A stretch of DNA of 64,000 bases from contig CM055109.1 in assembly GCA_029204225.1 (NCBI GenBank), positions 4,120,299-4,184,298 of the forward strand. Reading direction: 5' to 3'. Of this stretch, positions 22,461-34,368 are shown one piece after another (position 1 is the first letter of the stretch; each line of letters starts with the position of its first letter). A program made the translations under genes and the position numbers. This DNA comes from Diphasiastrum complanatum. Taxonomy: Eukaryota > Streptophyta > Lycopodiopsida > Lycopodiales > Lycopodiaceae. The notes beneath the pieces are model-generated. The model made no database searches. It saw only the letters and a program-made list of their open reading frames with translations, and was not told the DNA's origin.

Positions 22461-22770
22461 AAATTTATGTTCCTATCAACATAGACTTCGAAATTAGGCC
22501 AAGGTTAGACCTTATCTTGATAAAGACATTTTTGAGTAGTGGCTTGGTGAGAAGATCTACAACACAATTTGTAGAATCAACATGTTCTAGTGAGATCTCT
22601 CTCCCAATGACTTTTTCTCTTACAAAATGATGAGCTACTTCAATGTGTTTGCTCCTTCCATAGAAAATTGGGTTATTTGCAAGAGCTTGAGCAGAAATGT
22701 TGTCATTCTTGATAGTTGGAAGATCTTCATCTGCATAACAATTTACTCCAAAAGTAGCCTTTTGATCCAT
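22461..22770 (-). pseudogene. Copia RNase H C-terminus
   Basis: This minus-strand frame reads LPTIKNDNISAQALANNPIF, RSKHIEVAHHFVREKVIG and VVDLLTKPLLKN, the last part of RNase H. It overlaps the end of the main ORF in another frame: the junction near 22745-22770 carries an insertion and a frameshift that separate it from LWIKRLLLE upstream. Confidence 0.9.
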
Positions 22771-24584
22771 AAAACCTCCTTTGTTGTGGTTGTAAGAGAT
22801 TTGTACTCAGCTTCACAGGATGATAAGGAAATAGTTGCCTTCTCCTTTGATAGCCAAGAAACCAACTTCCCTCCTAGAAATATAGTGTAAGCACTTGTGG
22901 ATTTTCTATTTAACCTGTCTCCTACAAAATCTAAATCTAAAAAAGCAATCAAAGTCAGATCTTCTCCCTTGTAGAATAATCCATAATCTAAGGTAGAAGA
23001 TATATACCTCAAGATTCTTTTGGCCAACTTCCAGTGATATAACTTTGGATCCTGCATGTGTTGACTTAGCTTATGAACACAAAAGCTTAGATCAGGCCTA
23101 GTCACTGTTAACCAAATAAGTGAGCCAACAAGACTCCTATAAAGAGTGATGTCCTCAAAGGATTTTTCATCATTTTTCATAGGAACTTTTACAGTGTGCT
23201 CCATAGGTGTATCTATGCCTTTACAATTTTCCATCTGGAATTTCTTGAGCATGGAAAGTGCATATCTACTTTGGCTTATAAATACATGACCTTTCCAAAA
23301 ATCTATTTCAAGGCCAAGAATATAGTGAAAAACTTCTAAATCCTGCATCTTAAACTCAGTACCAAGTGCAAGCTTAGTTTCTTCAACTAGCTTCTCATTA
23401 TTTTCACAAAGAATGATATAATCTACATAGATGAGAAGAATAATTAAAAAGTTATCTACAAACTTATAATACAGAGAAGGGTCATATTCATTTAGACAAA
23501 ATCCGAGTGATATGAGATAGGAGTTGAGCCTTGCATACCAAGACCCTGGTGCTTGTTTCAGTCCATAGAGACTTTTGAACAAAAGACAAACTTTTGATTC
23601 ATCACCTTCTTTCAAAAAACCTGGAGGTTGCTCCATGTAAATCTTCTCCTCAAGATAACCATTGAGAACTGCATTAGAAACATCAAGCTGGAACATATTC
23701 CAATTGTGAAAACATGCAAGAGATATAAGTATTCGGATTGTTACCATCTTCGTAGCTGGTGCAAAGGTGTCTTCATAGTCAAGACCTTTGATTTGTGAGT
23801 AGCCTTTGGCACAAAGTCTTGCCTTATACTTATTGATAGATCCATCATGATTATACTTGATTCTGAAAACCCACTTACATCCAATCACATGCATGTCGTT
23901 TGGTGGCTCCACAAGCTCCCATGTGTTATTTGACATCAAGGCTTCAAACTCTTGGGTCATTGCTTCAACCCACATCTTGGATTGAAGAGCTTTTTGGACA
24001 TCTTTAGGCTCTTCATCTGATATGAAGAGAGCATGATAGGAAGTTTCACCTTCCACTTGACTTCTTTCTTCATCACATGTGAGCCTCCTTGGCTCAGATC
24101 TTGCTCGTGTAGAACTTCTTGGTGTGGTAGCTTGAATTTGCTCCTCTTCAAGCCTTGGCCTCACCACCTCTTGAATAGCATCAAGATTGATAATTGATCT
24201 TGCATGAGACTCCTTGATCTGTGCATCATCCAAGTTAAAATTTTGATCTTCATGGAAGATCACATCTCTACTAACAACATTCTTGTCAGTAGAAAGAATA
24301 TATACTTTGTATGTTTTTTTAGTGGATGCATATCCTACAAAAATTCCTTTAACTACACTAGGATCTTCCTTCTTCCTAGTTTCTAGAGGCACATGCACAA
24401 AGCATACATAGCCAAAAATCCTAAGATGATCTACCTTAGGCTTTTTCTTATACAACATCTCAAATGGTGTTTTTCCTCCTTTTGCAAGATTAGGAAGCCT
24501 ATTACAAAGATAGTTTGCACATGCAACTGCCTCTCCCCAAAATTCTTTAGGCAAAGAAGCTTCTAGCCTAATGGCTTTTCTCTG
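22743..24584 (-). pseudogene. Copia integrase end, RT and RNase H (603 codons open)
   Basis: This is the largest open copia frame of the element. On the minus strand it starts in the integrase C-terminal region (LPKEFWGEAVACANYLCN, KPKVDHLRIFGYVCFVH) and a linker with RRLTCDEER follows. RT comes next with CKWVFRIKYNHDGSINKYK, FAPATKMVTIRILI, LYGLKQAPGSWYARL and LIYVDYIILC. The active site reads YVDY, with the second catalytic Asp replaced by Tyr. RNase H follows (FLDLDFVGDRLNRKST, ISLSSCEAEYKSLTTTTK). The YVDD-to-YVDY change and the loss of upstream pol make it inactive. Confidence 0.92.
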
Positions 24585-25298
24585 ATACTTTGCAGGAGTG
24601 AGCAGCTAATTGCTGAAGTAAAGGCAGATATCTCGAAACATTTTGAGATCGTGGATATGGGAGAAGCCAGGTGTTACCTAGGCTTGCAAATTGAAAGGGA
24701 CTACGAGGAAGGTAAGTTATACCTTCACCAGTCCAAATACACCCAAAAGATCCTAAAGGACTTTGGGATGCTAAACTACAAAGGAGCGAACACTCCAATG
24801 CTTGCAGGGACGGTGCTAACGAATGATGATTGTCCAAAGACTGAGGAAGAGAGAGAACAGATGCAGCTCACACCTTACAAGAGGCTGATAGGATCACCGA
24901 TGTACCTTGCTAACAATACACGTCCTGATATTGCTTATGCAGTATTCAAGATGAGCCAATTCTGCATGAATCCAGGCTCAACACATTGGAAGATTGCAAA
25001 AAGAATTTTGCAATATCTTCAATTAACGAGGGATTATGGCTTGTGTTATTATCCTGGTGCAAGTTTCAAGATACTTTCCTACAGTGACGCTAGCTGGGCA
25101 TCTCTCAAGGATGACTATAAAAGCGTCTCGGGAGGATGCACCATCGCATCAGGAGCAACAATTCTCTGGGTCAGCAAGAAGCAGACCATTATAGCCCAGT
25201 CATCCTTCGAAGCAGAATATGTTGCAGCAACAAAGATGGCCAACGAAATAATCTGGATAAGGCAGTTCCTGGATGATGAATTGGAAAACAAGGAATGA
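24585..25298 (+). pseudogene. Foreign copia fragment, RT C-terminus and RNase H
   Basis: This plus-strand copia sequence, of a different family from its surroundings, begins abruptly near 24585 with SEQLIAEVKADISKHFEIVD, then MGEARCYLGLQIERDYEEGK, LIGSPMYLANNTRPDIAYAV, YSDASWASLKDDYKSVSGG and AEYVAATKMANEIIWIRQFL. The frame ends at a stop at 25296-25298 and continues in a neighbouring frame. It replaces the protease-to-integrase part of the minus-strand element. Confidence 0.9.
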
Positions 25299-25894
25299 CC
25301 CCCTGGTCCTCTGCAATACACCTGACGAAAGATTTCGTGTTCCATTCCAGAATGAAGCACATTGTGATCAGGTACCACTTGATCAAGGATCTAATTGAGA
25401 AGAAGATGTTGCAGACCACCTTCATCAGAACGAGAGACATGGTTGCTAACATCTTCACTAAAGCCCTAGACAAAGGACTCTTTGAGAGACAAAGGAGCAG
25501 TCTCGGGATCGTAAAGTTATCATGCTTTGAGAGGGAGCTGAAGAAACAAAACGTTTCTAATTACAAAGCCTTGCTAGCTTTCAGCCCTCAGCCCAATGAA
25601 GACATTCGCGAACTCGAAGATCTGGAGACACGAAGCACGAAAAGTTTCGCGAACACGAAAGTCAAAGGAAACGAAGACGAACGGTTTGCGAACACAAAAG
25701 TCAAAGCAGACGAAGACGAACGGTTCGCGAACACAAAAGATTCACGAACAAAAATCTTTTGGGGTCCAGTACGAGAGAAGGCAAACGACCAAAATGAAAC
25801 CAACGATGGAAACGAAACCTTCTCTTGCCCTCCACGCTCCAAAGAGTACCAGCAAGATCATACAAGTACCCAGAAGTACAGATATTTGATCTGA
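25295..25894 (+). pseudogene. Foreign copia fragment, RNase H end with repetitive C-terminal extension
   Basis: The first part reads FVFHSRMKHIVIRYHLIKD and MVANIFTKALDKGLFERQRS, the usual end of copia RNase H. Instead of stopping, the frame runs on for about 120 codons. It passes a purine-rich stretch (GAGAGGGAGCTGAAGAA, 25530 area) that may be the polypurine tract, then 2.5 copies of a 13-residue unit FANTKVKGNEDER (39 bp, 25640-25745). It is unclear whether the extension is coding or simply an open read into an LTR. Confidence 0.75.
25640..25750 (+). repeat. 39-bp tandem repeat
   Basis: About 2.5 copies of a 39-bp unit with core TTCGCGAACACGAAAGTCAA in frame with the RNase H ORF. Similar CGAA-rich sequence occurs on the opposite strand near 28960-29060. 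Confidence 0.8.
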
Positions 25895-26103
25895 TGGTAT
25901 TCAGCAGATACTTTTTAGGTCGTGGCTAATCTTCCACTCTTGTAATTTACTGATTAATTGTAGATGCTTAATCACTCTAATCTCATATTTACATAGAGTG
26001 ACCATACTTACTGGATGATATTTGACATATAGATAAACGGAATACACATATAGTGTAATGTAGTAGTCTGATGCTAGTAAGCAATTAAGACGAAATATGT
26101 AGA
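25895..26103. other. End of the foreign copia fragment, possible LTR sequence
   Basis: About 200 bp of AT-rich sequence lie between the last codon of the foreign fragment and the point where minus-strand protease sequence begins at 26104. It may be LTR sequence of the inserted fragment. No terminus was recognised. Confidence 0.4.
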
Positions 26104-26464
26104 CATATGGGAACTAGCCCCACTATCTATCCACCAGACTTCTTCATTCTTAAAAGGAAAAGATAAAAAAGTAGACATCATTAATGAATCCTCTCTTTCA
26201 CTCTCAACACCCTCACACTCATCCTCATTAGAAGGTTAGTTGCTTAGATTGGTTCTTCTTCTTGAAACAGTTTGATGCATAGTGTCCTTTCTTGCCACAA
26301 AAAAAACACTTGATCTTTGACAGCTTCTTCTTGCCACTGGATGTTGCAGCTTGAGGACTCATCCTCACCACCTTCTTTGGCTTTGTCCTTCTTGAAGTGT
26401 TGTTGTCCTTTGCCCTTGACTCTTGACTTGTCTCTGATGAAGAGTGCCTTGTCATCTCCACCAT
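26104..26464 (-). pseudogene. Copia protease start and gag zinc knuckle
   Basis: On the minus strand an intact CCHC zinc knuckle CFFCGKKGHYASNC (26268-26310 area) is preceded by a Lys/Arg-rich stretch. The protease motif WWIDSGASSHM follows at 26104-26136 in another frame, with a stop at 26228 between them. The protease breaks off after SSHM, where the foreign copia fragment begins. Confidence 0.88.
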
Positions 26465-27064
26465 CTTTCAATGAAAGTTTGCTGATCCTCATCATCTTGT
26501 TCTCTTGCCTGCTTTCTTTAGCAATGAGAACACCTCCAAGGATGAAAGATCCTCCCTGACAACATAAGTTTGCACAATATTGTCATACTCATCTCTAAGT
26601 CCATTTAGGACTACTTGAACAAGTTCAGTGTTCTTAAGAGCATCTCCAATACCAGCTAACTCTTGATGAAGATCCTTAACTCTCATGACATATGATGAAG
26701 CACTCTCATCTACTCTCTGATAACTTAGAAATATTTGGTTTCTAAGTGTAAGCAATCTAGAAGTATTCTTGATTTCATAATTTGTTTTTAGAGTATCCCA
26801 AGCTTCCTTGGCAGTAGTGCATGTACTGATCTCTCTTAACACTTCATTGGCTACATTCATTTTTATGAAATGAAGGGCAATTCTGGTTCTTTTGTGAAAT
26901 GCCGCAGCTTCATTAGGTGCAGCAGGTTCTTCTTTAGCTCCACTCACAATATCCATTACTTCTTGTAGAATCAATAGTGATTCCATTCTGATCTTCCACA
27001 TTGCATAATTGGAAGATGTTAATCTCTCACTGTGCTCCAAGAAATGTGAACCAGATGAAGACAT
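26465..27064 (-). pseudogene. Copia gag, N-terminal two thirds
   Basis: This minus-strand ORF of 190 codons starts MSSSGSHFLEHSERLTSSNY followed by AMWKIRMESLLILQEVMDIV, the conserved start of plant copia gag (the UBN2-type gag domain). It continues with LHFIKMNVANEVLREIST, LLTLRNQIFLSYQRVDESAS and LVQVVLNGLRDEYDNIVQTY. The frame shifts near 26492, and the zinc-knuckle part follows in overlapping frames. Gag would form the particle that packages element RNA. Confidence 0.9.
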
Positions 27065-27754
27065 CTTCTCTTTGAGAAATTCTAGTAATGACTAAAAATG
27101 GAGCTGAAAGGATGTTGTTTACTATCTCAATCTAGGATCTAATATTGATGTTGATCCAACCTATGAAATCTAGCAATAGAAGTGAGAACAAATTCTCAAC
27201 ACAGAAAATCAATCTATCTTGAATTTGGATCTTGCTTCAGTTACAAAAAAGAAGCACATGTAATTAAGAAGTCTTATCTCTCCCCCAAGTTTCAAAGAAC
27301 TAGAAAACTCTAGGAAGACCTCAAAACACTCACTTCTATCCAATTCTACTTGATTGATAGTGAAAAATGATGAAAATGGTGAAAAAAACTTATGTGTGCT
27401 TACTTTGGCATATCCCACGAGTTGAGTACTCTTGCAAACTCTCTGATTGTCTAAAACTCTTCTTAAAACAAATCAAATTGATCTAGAAACACAAGCAACA
27501 CATTCTACTCTTCAATACCTATCCAACAAGCTATAGAACAACTAATGAGGGCTGATTTCACATGTGTGAGCTCTCTATCCGTACAAGGCTCAGCTGGAGT
27601 AGGTCAGGCTCATTTTGATCCACTTATGGTCCACAAATAGCTTGTCTCTAAGCGAGTTTGAATCCCTCTTCCAAATCTGAGTTCCTGCAAGCAAAAGCAC
27701 TAAAGATCCGATGTATACAACCTCACCTCTTCAAAGCATGAAGCTCTGATACCA
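27065..27754 (-). other. Copia leader with primer-binding site
   Basis: This untranslated leader lies between the gag start and the 5' LTR. The primer-binding site TGGTATCAGAGC is at 27743-27754 on the minus strand, next to the LTR. Otherwise there is no gene. Confidence 0.88.
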
Positions 27755-28487
27755 TGTGAAGTTTTTAGCACGTGTGAACTTCACCACACACCCTACAGGA
27801 TCTTACTGAGGTGTTGTGATTGTACAAGATTGTTTAGAGAACAGTATACTTGAAAAATCTATGGCAAGAGCAGAATGGCATACATCTGATAAAAAAAATA
27901 TATCTTCTCACTATGAGAATTGAATGTCAAAAAAAATTCTCTAAGTGCTCAGTATGGGAAAAACAGCCCGCTCTCGGGTAGAGAGAGAAAATCAATGAAA
28001 GGGAACTTGGGTAGAGAGAGAATGAGTCCAAATTACCAAAATCTCATCATTCACGATATGGCAAAACATGCCAAGATGTCCCTACATGAGAGAGACTCAA
28101 ATTCCTACAATGGAGTTGCATGGAAAGTCCACTTAACTGAACTAATTCACCTACCAGAGATTCACATGTATAACTGCATGCATGGATGTTGCATGTATTG
28201 CACGTCAACTCATAAAATTGCCTAGACATGTGTAGATCACAGAAACCACTTTGCATGTTGCATGCATTGATTTCATGTGGCTTGCATGCATACAATATGG
28301 CATTGCATGCTATCTAAAGTTCTGCATGTCATCAAAATTGAATCTACCTAACTCAAATCCGACCTATACTAGAAGGCTATGTGCTCAATTCACATACCTT
28401 TTATGTACAACATGAAATATAGTGGAAATAACCATGGACATGGCCCCAAACTCGAGATAGGAAGATAATATTTTAATAATCTTCACA
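27755..28487 (-). repeat. 5' LTR of the minus-strand copia element
   Basis: This 733-bp LTR starts TGTGAAGATT and ends AAAACTTCACA (minus strand), so the ends form a short inverted repeat, directly before the primer-binding site. Two CTCTCTCTACCCGAG-like motifs lie at about 27965-28025. A near copy is at 21857-22450. Confidence 0.93.
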
Positions 28488-30204
28488 TCACAGAACAAAA
28501 ATCATTCTAGCAATCAAGATAGTGGAAAACAAGGAGATGGACAAGAGAGAGCAATTGTACTATCAATTTTGATTTTTAGAGCAAGATGATCAGTGTCTCA
28601 CTTGTTGGCACCCTGCCACTCTGCTCTTTCGTTGTGTTCTACTCGTTGGCAGCTTTTCATGCACAGCTATTTTTTCTATTCTTTTATTTTTCTACGCTAC
28701 TCTCACACACGTTTCTGCTGATCCAGAATTGAGTTTATATCTCCATTGAGTGGAGTTTACAAGATAGCTAAATAACGAATTACAAGACTAGTTACGCTAA
28801 TCAACTAGTTAGTTACTCTCTGTTATTACAATTGTTTCAGTTGAGTGTGAAGTTCAAGACTCCACGCTCGTTGAGCTGCCAGTTGGCAACGCGAAAGATT
28901 TTCTTTCGTTTTCTTTTTGTTTCATGTCATGTCATGTCTTTTGGTCCTAGAGGCATGTTTTTGACTTTCGCGAATCATTCGACCTTCAATGTCTTAGGGT
29001 TTTCGAGGTACATTGACTTTCGTGAATTGTTCACCATTCGACCTTCGCTTCGTGTCGCAGTAAAGTTGCAAGAGCTCACAATTTTTTACAGCAATTCCCT
29101 TTGTATTAAATCTTGAGTGTGCTTAATAGTGTATGTCACACTATAGAGAGAAAAAAATGCGTATTTTTAATAGAGCACTACAAGTTTCTTTTACAAACTT
29201 CTTAAAACCATTATAATTAGAAATGAAACAACATTTCAAGACAACACATAATTTTTGAAATTTCAAATCCCATTAAAATACAAAAAAGCTTAAATTATAT
29301 CTACACATTATTTTTTCAAAGTACATTTTCTAAGTAAATTTCACTAATGCCTCTCAATTCATAACTTGACATATTCTGAACACTCTTGTTTTCAGCTGAT
29401 GAAGTGGAAGACCTGTTTTTTTGTTAGAGTCGACTGGCATATCTTCCTCAGAATCAGCATCCAATGTTGACAAGAAATCTTGAAAGTCATCTGAGATAAA
29501 GAAGTATAAATATCTATATGTAGTGTTGAAAATTTCCATCAATGGACAAATTATGAGTAAAGTGCAAAGGATCCAGTTCTAATCCCAATGCTAACTTCTC
29601 AAAAGTTGTAAGAGAACGGGATGCATGCTCTTTTGTTAGAGATTGAGATTAAAAATCAATATATGTAAGAATCTTGAGTTGCATATTGAGGAGGGACAAG
29701 ATCCACATGAATACCTTGCTACCCTCTATCCATAACTTAATTATCATGTCTAACCTATGTATTTCCCGAGGATTAAGAATCTTGAGTTGGATATTGAGGA
29801 GGGGCATGATCCACATGAATACCTTATTACCCTCTATCCATAACTTATTATCATGTCTAAGTTAAGAAACGCAGTTTAAACACCCGATCGGATCAATCAC
29901 CTCAGCACACCATCAAGTGCAACAAGACAAGACAATAGAATAGCTCACCTCAAACTGTATATTCAACTGATAAGCAAGTACAAAGATAGAGTTACTTAAA
30001 AGTACTCAAAGGGCTCGTAAAAGAAAGATGGCCCGATAATTCTAGAACTGAGCACATGTGGTGCCGTCGAAATAAGAAAGCACTGTATAAGTCGATCGTT
30101 GCTATTTTAACTCTCTCCCTCAATGATCAACGTCTCTCTTTATTTTTGGAGTTTACTCTATTCATGGAACATACCTCCATGATAGTATTACAAGTAAAGA
30201 CTTT
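28488..30204. other. No recognised gene; possible LTR sequence at the right end
   Basis: No domain was recognised. 28830-29060 is rich in TTCG/CGAA motifs. A minus-strand stretch near 29430-29490 is bounded by AG and GT and reads DDFQDFLSTLDADSEEDMPV, which might be a lost exon. A 108-bp tandem duplication is listed separately. 29866-30204 lies just downstream of a minus-strand copia pol and may include its 3' LTR, but no terminus could be fixed. Confidence 0.4.
29666..29862 (+). repeat. 108-bp tandem duplication
   Basis: Two copies start at 29666 and 29774, each beginning TAAGAATCTTGAGTTG and ending near TTATCATGTCTAA. They differ at a small number of positions, including GAGGGACAAG versus GAGGGGCATG. 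Confidence 0.9.
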
Positions 30205-31029
30205 TTACATAACCAAATCTAAGCCAAGTTTGGCTCTAAAAGTCTCAAACTTTTCTTTACTTAAAGCTTTTGTAAATATATCAGCAACTTGTAACAACAT
30301 AGAACAATGTACAATACTTATATCTTCAGATTGTAGCTTCTCATGCACAAAGTGATATTTTACCTCAATATGTTTTGTCCTTGCGTGAAAGACAGGATTC
30401 TTAGCTAATTGTATTCCACTTTGACTGTCACAGAAAATAGCAATAGGGTTTACCTGCTTCATGCCAATCTCACATAACAACTTACGTAGCCAAACAGCTT
30501 CCTGGGTAGCAGAAATTAACGCTTTATATTTGGCTTCTGTAGAAGAAAGAGAAATAGTGTCTTGCTTCTTGCTAGACCATGAAAAACAACCGCTACCAAA
30601 ATTGAAGGCATAACCTGTTGTTGACTTTCTATCATCTATATTTCCTGCCCAATCAGCGTCAACATAACCTTGCAACTTAGGTAAAACACTTTGTCTTTTG
30701 TAAATTAGGCCAAGGTTAGGTGTACCCTTCACATACCTCAAAATCCTTTTCGCAGCTTTCCAATGGTCCATAGCGGGTGATGACATGAATTGACTAATCA
30801 AACTTACAGCATAGCAGATATCAGGACGTGTAGTCGTAAGATATATCAAACTCCCAACTAGCTGACGAAATAGAGTAGCGTCAACATATGCACTATCATC
30901 AATACGAGATAATTTCTTACCAGCTTCACAAGGGGTCATGGAAGGTTTGCATTCTGTCATGTGAAATCTCTTCAATACCTCGCCCACATACTTGGTTTGG
31001 CATAACCTGATACACTGCCAGTTTGCCAT
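30205..31029 (-). pseudogene. Copia RT end and RNase H
   Basis: This 274-codon minus-strand frame reads LFRQLVGSLIYLTTTRPDIC, YVDADWAGNIDDRKSTTGYA, ISLSSTEAKYKALISATQEA, IFCDSQSGIQLAKNPVFHAR and VADIFTKALSKEKFETFRAK, then ends naturally. It belongs to a copia family different from the LTR family A and B elements. It is joined by a frameshift near 31000 to the RT part upstream. Confidence 0.92.
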
Positions 31030-31925
31030 ACTTCGACACCCAAGCAGTAGTGCATAAGATCTAAATCTGTCATCTCAAATTGCTTGCATAAGTTGGCTTT
31101 GATAGAATGAGTGAGGTTCTCATCATTGCCCGTGATAATGATATCATCAGCATAAAGTACAATCAAGGCAATGCTATCATCGTTTATAAGAACATAAAGA
31201 TTTGGATCTGAATTTGTTCTTACAAACCCATGAGAAAGAAAGTAATTGTCAATGCATCCATACCATGTGCGTGGCGCTTGCTTAAGGCCATAAAGTGTTT
31301 TGTGTAGTTTACATACCTCCTGTTCTTGCCCTTTTTCCATGAAGCCTTGCGGTTGGACCATGTAAACTTCTTCCTCTAAGTCACCATTAAAAAATGAGGA
31401 CTTCACATCCATTTGATGGATCTTTCACCCAAAATGAGATACTAGGGCAATGATAAGACGTAGCGTAGTCCACTTAGCCACTGGAGCAAATGTCTCTTCA
31501 TAGTCAATTCCTTTGCTTTGCTCATAACCCTTCACTACTAGGCGTGCCTTATGCTTTGCTATCGTGCCATCCGCATGAAACTTTGTTCTGAACACCCATT
31601 TATTGTCAATGGGTTTCTTTCCAAGTGGTAGAGCAACCAACTCCCATGTATCATGCCTGTGGATGGATTCCATCTCCTCTTCCATTGCCCTTTGCCACTC
31701 TTTGTGATCTTTTGCCTCATCAAAGGTTGATGGCTCTCGACACCTCAAAATGTCACTCATTAGGGCATAGTTCACATGATAACAATCGGGAGACTTCCTT
31801 TCCCACGTTGATCTTCTCACTTCTCCTTGTGTGCTAGATCTTGGTTGATTTAGCTTTGCGTCCTTCATGATCTTCTCATACCATTTTGGTATCTTAGATT
31901 GCCAAGTGTTGTGTTGTGAAAGCAT
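30972..31925 (-). pseudogene. Copia reverse transcriptase, two frames
   Basis: The upstream part (31425-31925) contains the pre-RT linker RRSTWERKSPDCY and RT start DKKWVFRTKF-like, HKARLVVKGYEQSKGIDYEE and FAPVAKWTTLRLI. A stop or shift at 31413-31424 leads into 30972-31412 with QMDVKSSFFNGDLEEEVYM, LYGLKQAPRTWYGC and an intact LYADDIIITG active site. The pol breaks off near 31925; integrase, protease and gag are absent. Confidence 0.92.
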
Positions 31926-32900
31926 TCACCCTTGTTAATCAACTTGGTGGCTAAACCATGACTATATGGCTGAATGACTCAATGGGAATGTCATTATAGC
32001 CGATTTCATATGCCAAATAATGCACTTTGATTGGTGGAGGCCACTTTAAGTGGCCTTGCCCCCTTTTCAAATGGAGAATGACTTACTTAAGCCTATGTAG
32101 TATCCTAGGTGGCATTGAAGTATGCCACCCTAGGACAAGTCAAGATGTCGAGCAAAGATCATAGCCTTCTCATCTTGCATGATGACAAAAAAAAGCTTGT
32201 TCAATTTAGAAGGATTGGATACAAGGCATTTTGACCTTGAAGATGCTCTCAAGAGAGATCATTTTTTGAAGAATTAACACACTAGAAATCACAAAAAAGC
32301 TATAAAAAGAAAAGCATATTCAAGAATATCATCACTGTTAAGCTAAAAAGCTAATAAACAAAGAGATATTTGTTTTAAGACTTCTCAAGGAGAGGCATCG
32401 ACTCTTATTAGAATCTTTGAAATAGCTTTAATGAATTGCATATGGTAAATTGTTAGATTCTATATTTTTTATTTCTTGTTTTTTTTGGATTTCACATTTT
32501 CAACGCAAGTTTTGTTTTTACATTTTTCCTTCGATTTTGTTTTTTCGGAAATATGTGACGTGGATAGCCAATGATCGGACGTAGCATATACACATTCTGC
32601 CATTACGTGCATGTGCCATGTGGCATTTTGTGCACATGCACATTCCAGTGGAATGCTCATGTGCTATGTGTCAGCTTTTTATTGAGCCGTCCACTTGAGG
32701 TTTGTGCGAAGAATGCTCACACAAAATTCTAGTTGCAATATTCATACTAAAATTGTGCTTCTAATTGGAGATAATTGGAGATGCCTCTAGAATACAAAAG
32801 AAACCCTCAACACTTGGCATTACCCAATGGAAACTGCCAAGCACACGATATTCTCCACGATTGGACTCCCAAAATTTTAGGGTGTGACATACCAGGCCAT
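31926..32900. other. Intergenic, upstream of the dioxygenase gene
   Basis: No coding domain was recognised. The right part is presumably the promoter region of the dioxygenase gene. ATGTGCCATGTGGCA and CATGTGCTATGTGTCAGC near 32610-32670 form E-box-like repeats, but no specific factor can be assigned. Confidence 0.5.
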
Positions 32901-32922
32901 TATATATATATATATATATATA
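32901..32922 (+). promoter_or_regulatory. (TA)11 tract, probable TATA region of the dioxygenase gene
   Basis: An uninterrupted TATATA tract lies 114 bp upstream of the ATG at 33036, a usual distance for a plant core promoter with a 5' leader of 80-90 bp. Being a microsatellite, it could vary in length between individuals. Confidence 0.5.
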
Positions 32923-33035
32923 CGCGTACCACATCTCACACTCAAAACAGTGAAATACTATAGTCAGGGTAGTATAGTCTCGTCTCTCACACCTCTCTTC
33001 AGCTGTCTGATCTCACACCAGTGACCATATCAGCT

Positions 33036-33556
33036 ATGGCGCCCAATGGACCAGCAAATGGGCTCTCTGATGCCTCCTCATCGTTTCTTCTTCATCACCC
33101 ATCCACACCCACTGATCCATCTCCCTCACATGATTATCAGCAGCATCATACACACATGGATTCTTCCCATGGCCCCGTCGCCCAGGATCAAATTTTGACG
33201 CATGCCGAGCTTCCTGTCATTGATCTAAAATTGCTCTCCCACGCAGATGAAGCTGAAATACAGAAACTCCTGATGGCGGTCAAAGAGTGGGGGTTTTTTC
33301 AAGTAGCTAACCATGATGTGCCTTGCAAGTTGTTCAGTGAGATTGAGGAACAAGCCTCCCATGTATTTGCTCTTCCATTTGAAGCCAAGACCAGGGCTGA
33401 ACCTGCCGCAGGAAGCTTTCATGGTTACCTTACTAAGTCATTGGGGGAAGATGGTAAGATGTTGCAATTGAGCGAGGCTCTTCGGCTTCCATTGAACCCA
33501 CAGCACAGGTCGGACATGATAATGAAGTTCTGGCCAGAGGGTAACGAGGCATTCAG
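33036..33556 (+). other. Dioxygenase exon 1
   Basis: The start is the ATG in CAGCTATGGC. An upstream in-frame GTG at 33021 is not a eukaryotic start. The exon ends at CAG before GTGGAC. The first 55 residues are Ser/His/Pro-rich and probably disordered. Confidence 0.8.
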
Positions 33557-34289
33557 GTGGACCTTGCCCCTCCTTAATGTCCTACTCAGGATTTCAGAAG
33601 TTTAATATAACATCATGTACTGATTGTTAACCACAATCTGTTTTTTTTTAAGAAGAGCATGTATTCTAGTCGAGATTAGCTTTGCGTATGTTGTCACTAG
33701 TTGATAAGAGTGTTGTGGACGTCTTTCGAATTGGCAGTTTTGTGGTTGAGGAGTATATTGCAGCTGTTGAGCCGGTTCTATTGCAGCTTTTGAGAAGTTT
33801 AGCCTTGGGACTAGGCCTGGATCCTCTGCAGTTCACGCATAATTTGTCCAACGATGCAAACTTTTCAGCATTGCGTATGAATATTTATACTGCTTCTTCT
33901 CAGCCGTCGCCAACTCTAGGATTGGTAGCTCATTCGGATGCGTCGCTTCTAACGATCCTGCATCAGAGCTGCGTTGATGGACTGCAGATTCGAAAGGATG
34001 ACAAATGGATTGCCATAACACCGCAAGTCGGTTTCTTTGTTGTGAACGTGGGCGACATGCTGCAGGTTTGCCTTGACAATCCTACGACTGTTTTGATTAC
34101 TCACGTGCTTCATATGTTATGCACTTTATTCTTGTTAGTCCATGTTAAAATTTATTGACTATCTCAAGCTGGGGTTGAACTCAAGTGTGTTTTGGGAAGG
34201 GGCCAAATCTCAACTGAGTTGCTGTTGGAGGCTCAGTGCAGACCCAAATATAAGATATTACAATGAAGTGTCATAAATGTCACAACATA

Positions 34290-34368
<79 letters not shown>

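Larger units (their letters stand above)
21857..28487 (-). mobile_element. Ty1/copia element on the minus strand, with a foreign copia fragment in its pol
   Basis: From right to left this holds the 5' LTR (27755-28487), primer-binding site, leader, gag, protease start, a plus-strand copia fragment, integrase end, RT, RNase H, polypurine tract and a 3' LTR missing its outer 145 bp or so. The pieces on the minus strand match each other and the 35604-41791 element in organisation. The loss of the 3' LTR terminus means no target duplication can be checked. Confidence 0.88.

Noticed and set aside
33021-33035. In-frame GTG start 15 bp upstream for the dioxygenase
   Set aside because: GTG is not used as a start in plant nuclear genes; ATG at 33036 is the first usable start.
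33557-33604. Reading the dioxygenase exon 1 on to RISEV
   Set aside because: It ends in a stop and departs from the family; the CAG/GTGGAC donor restores the conserved spacing in exon 2.
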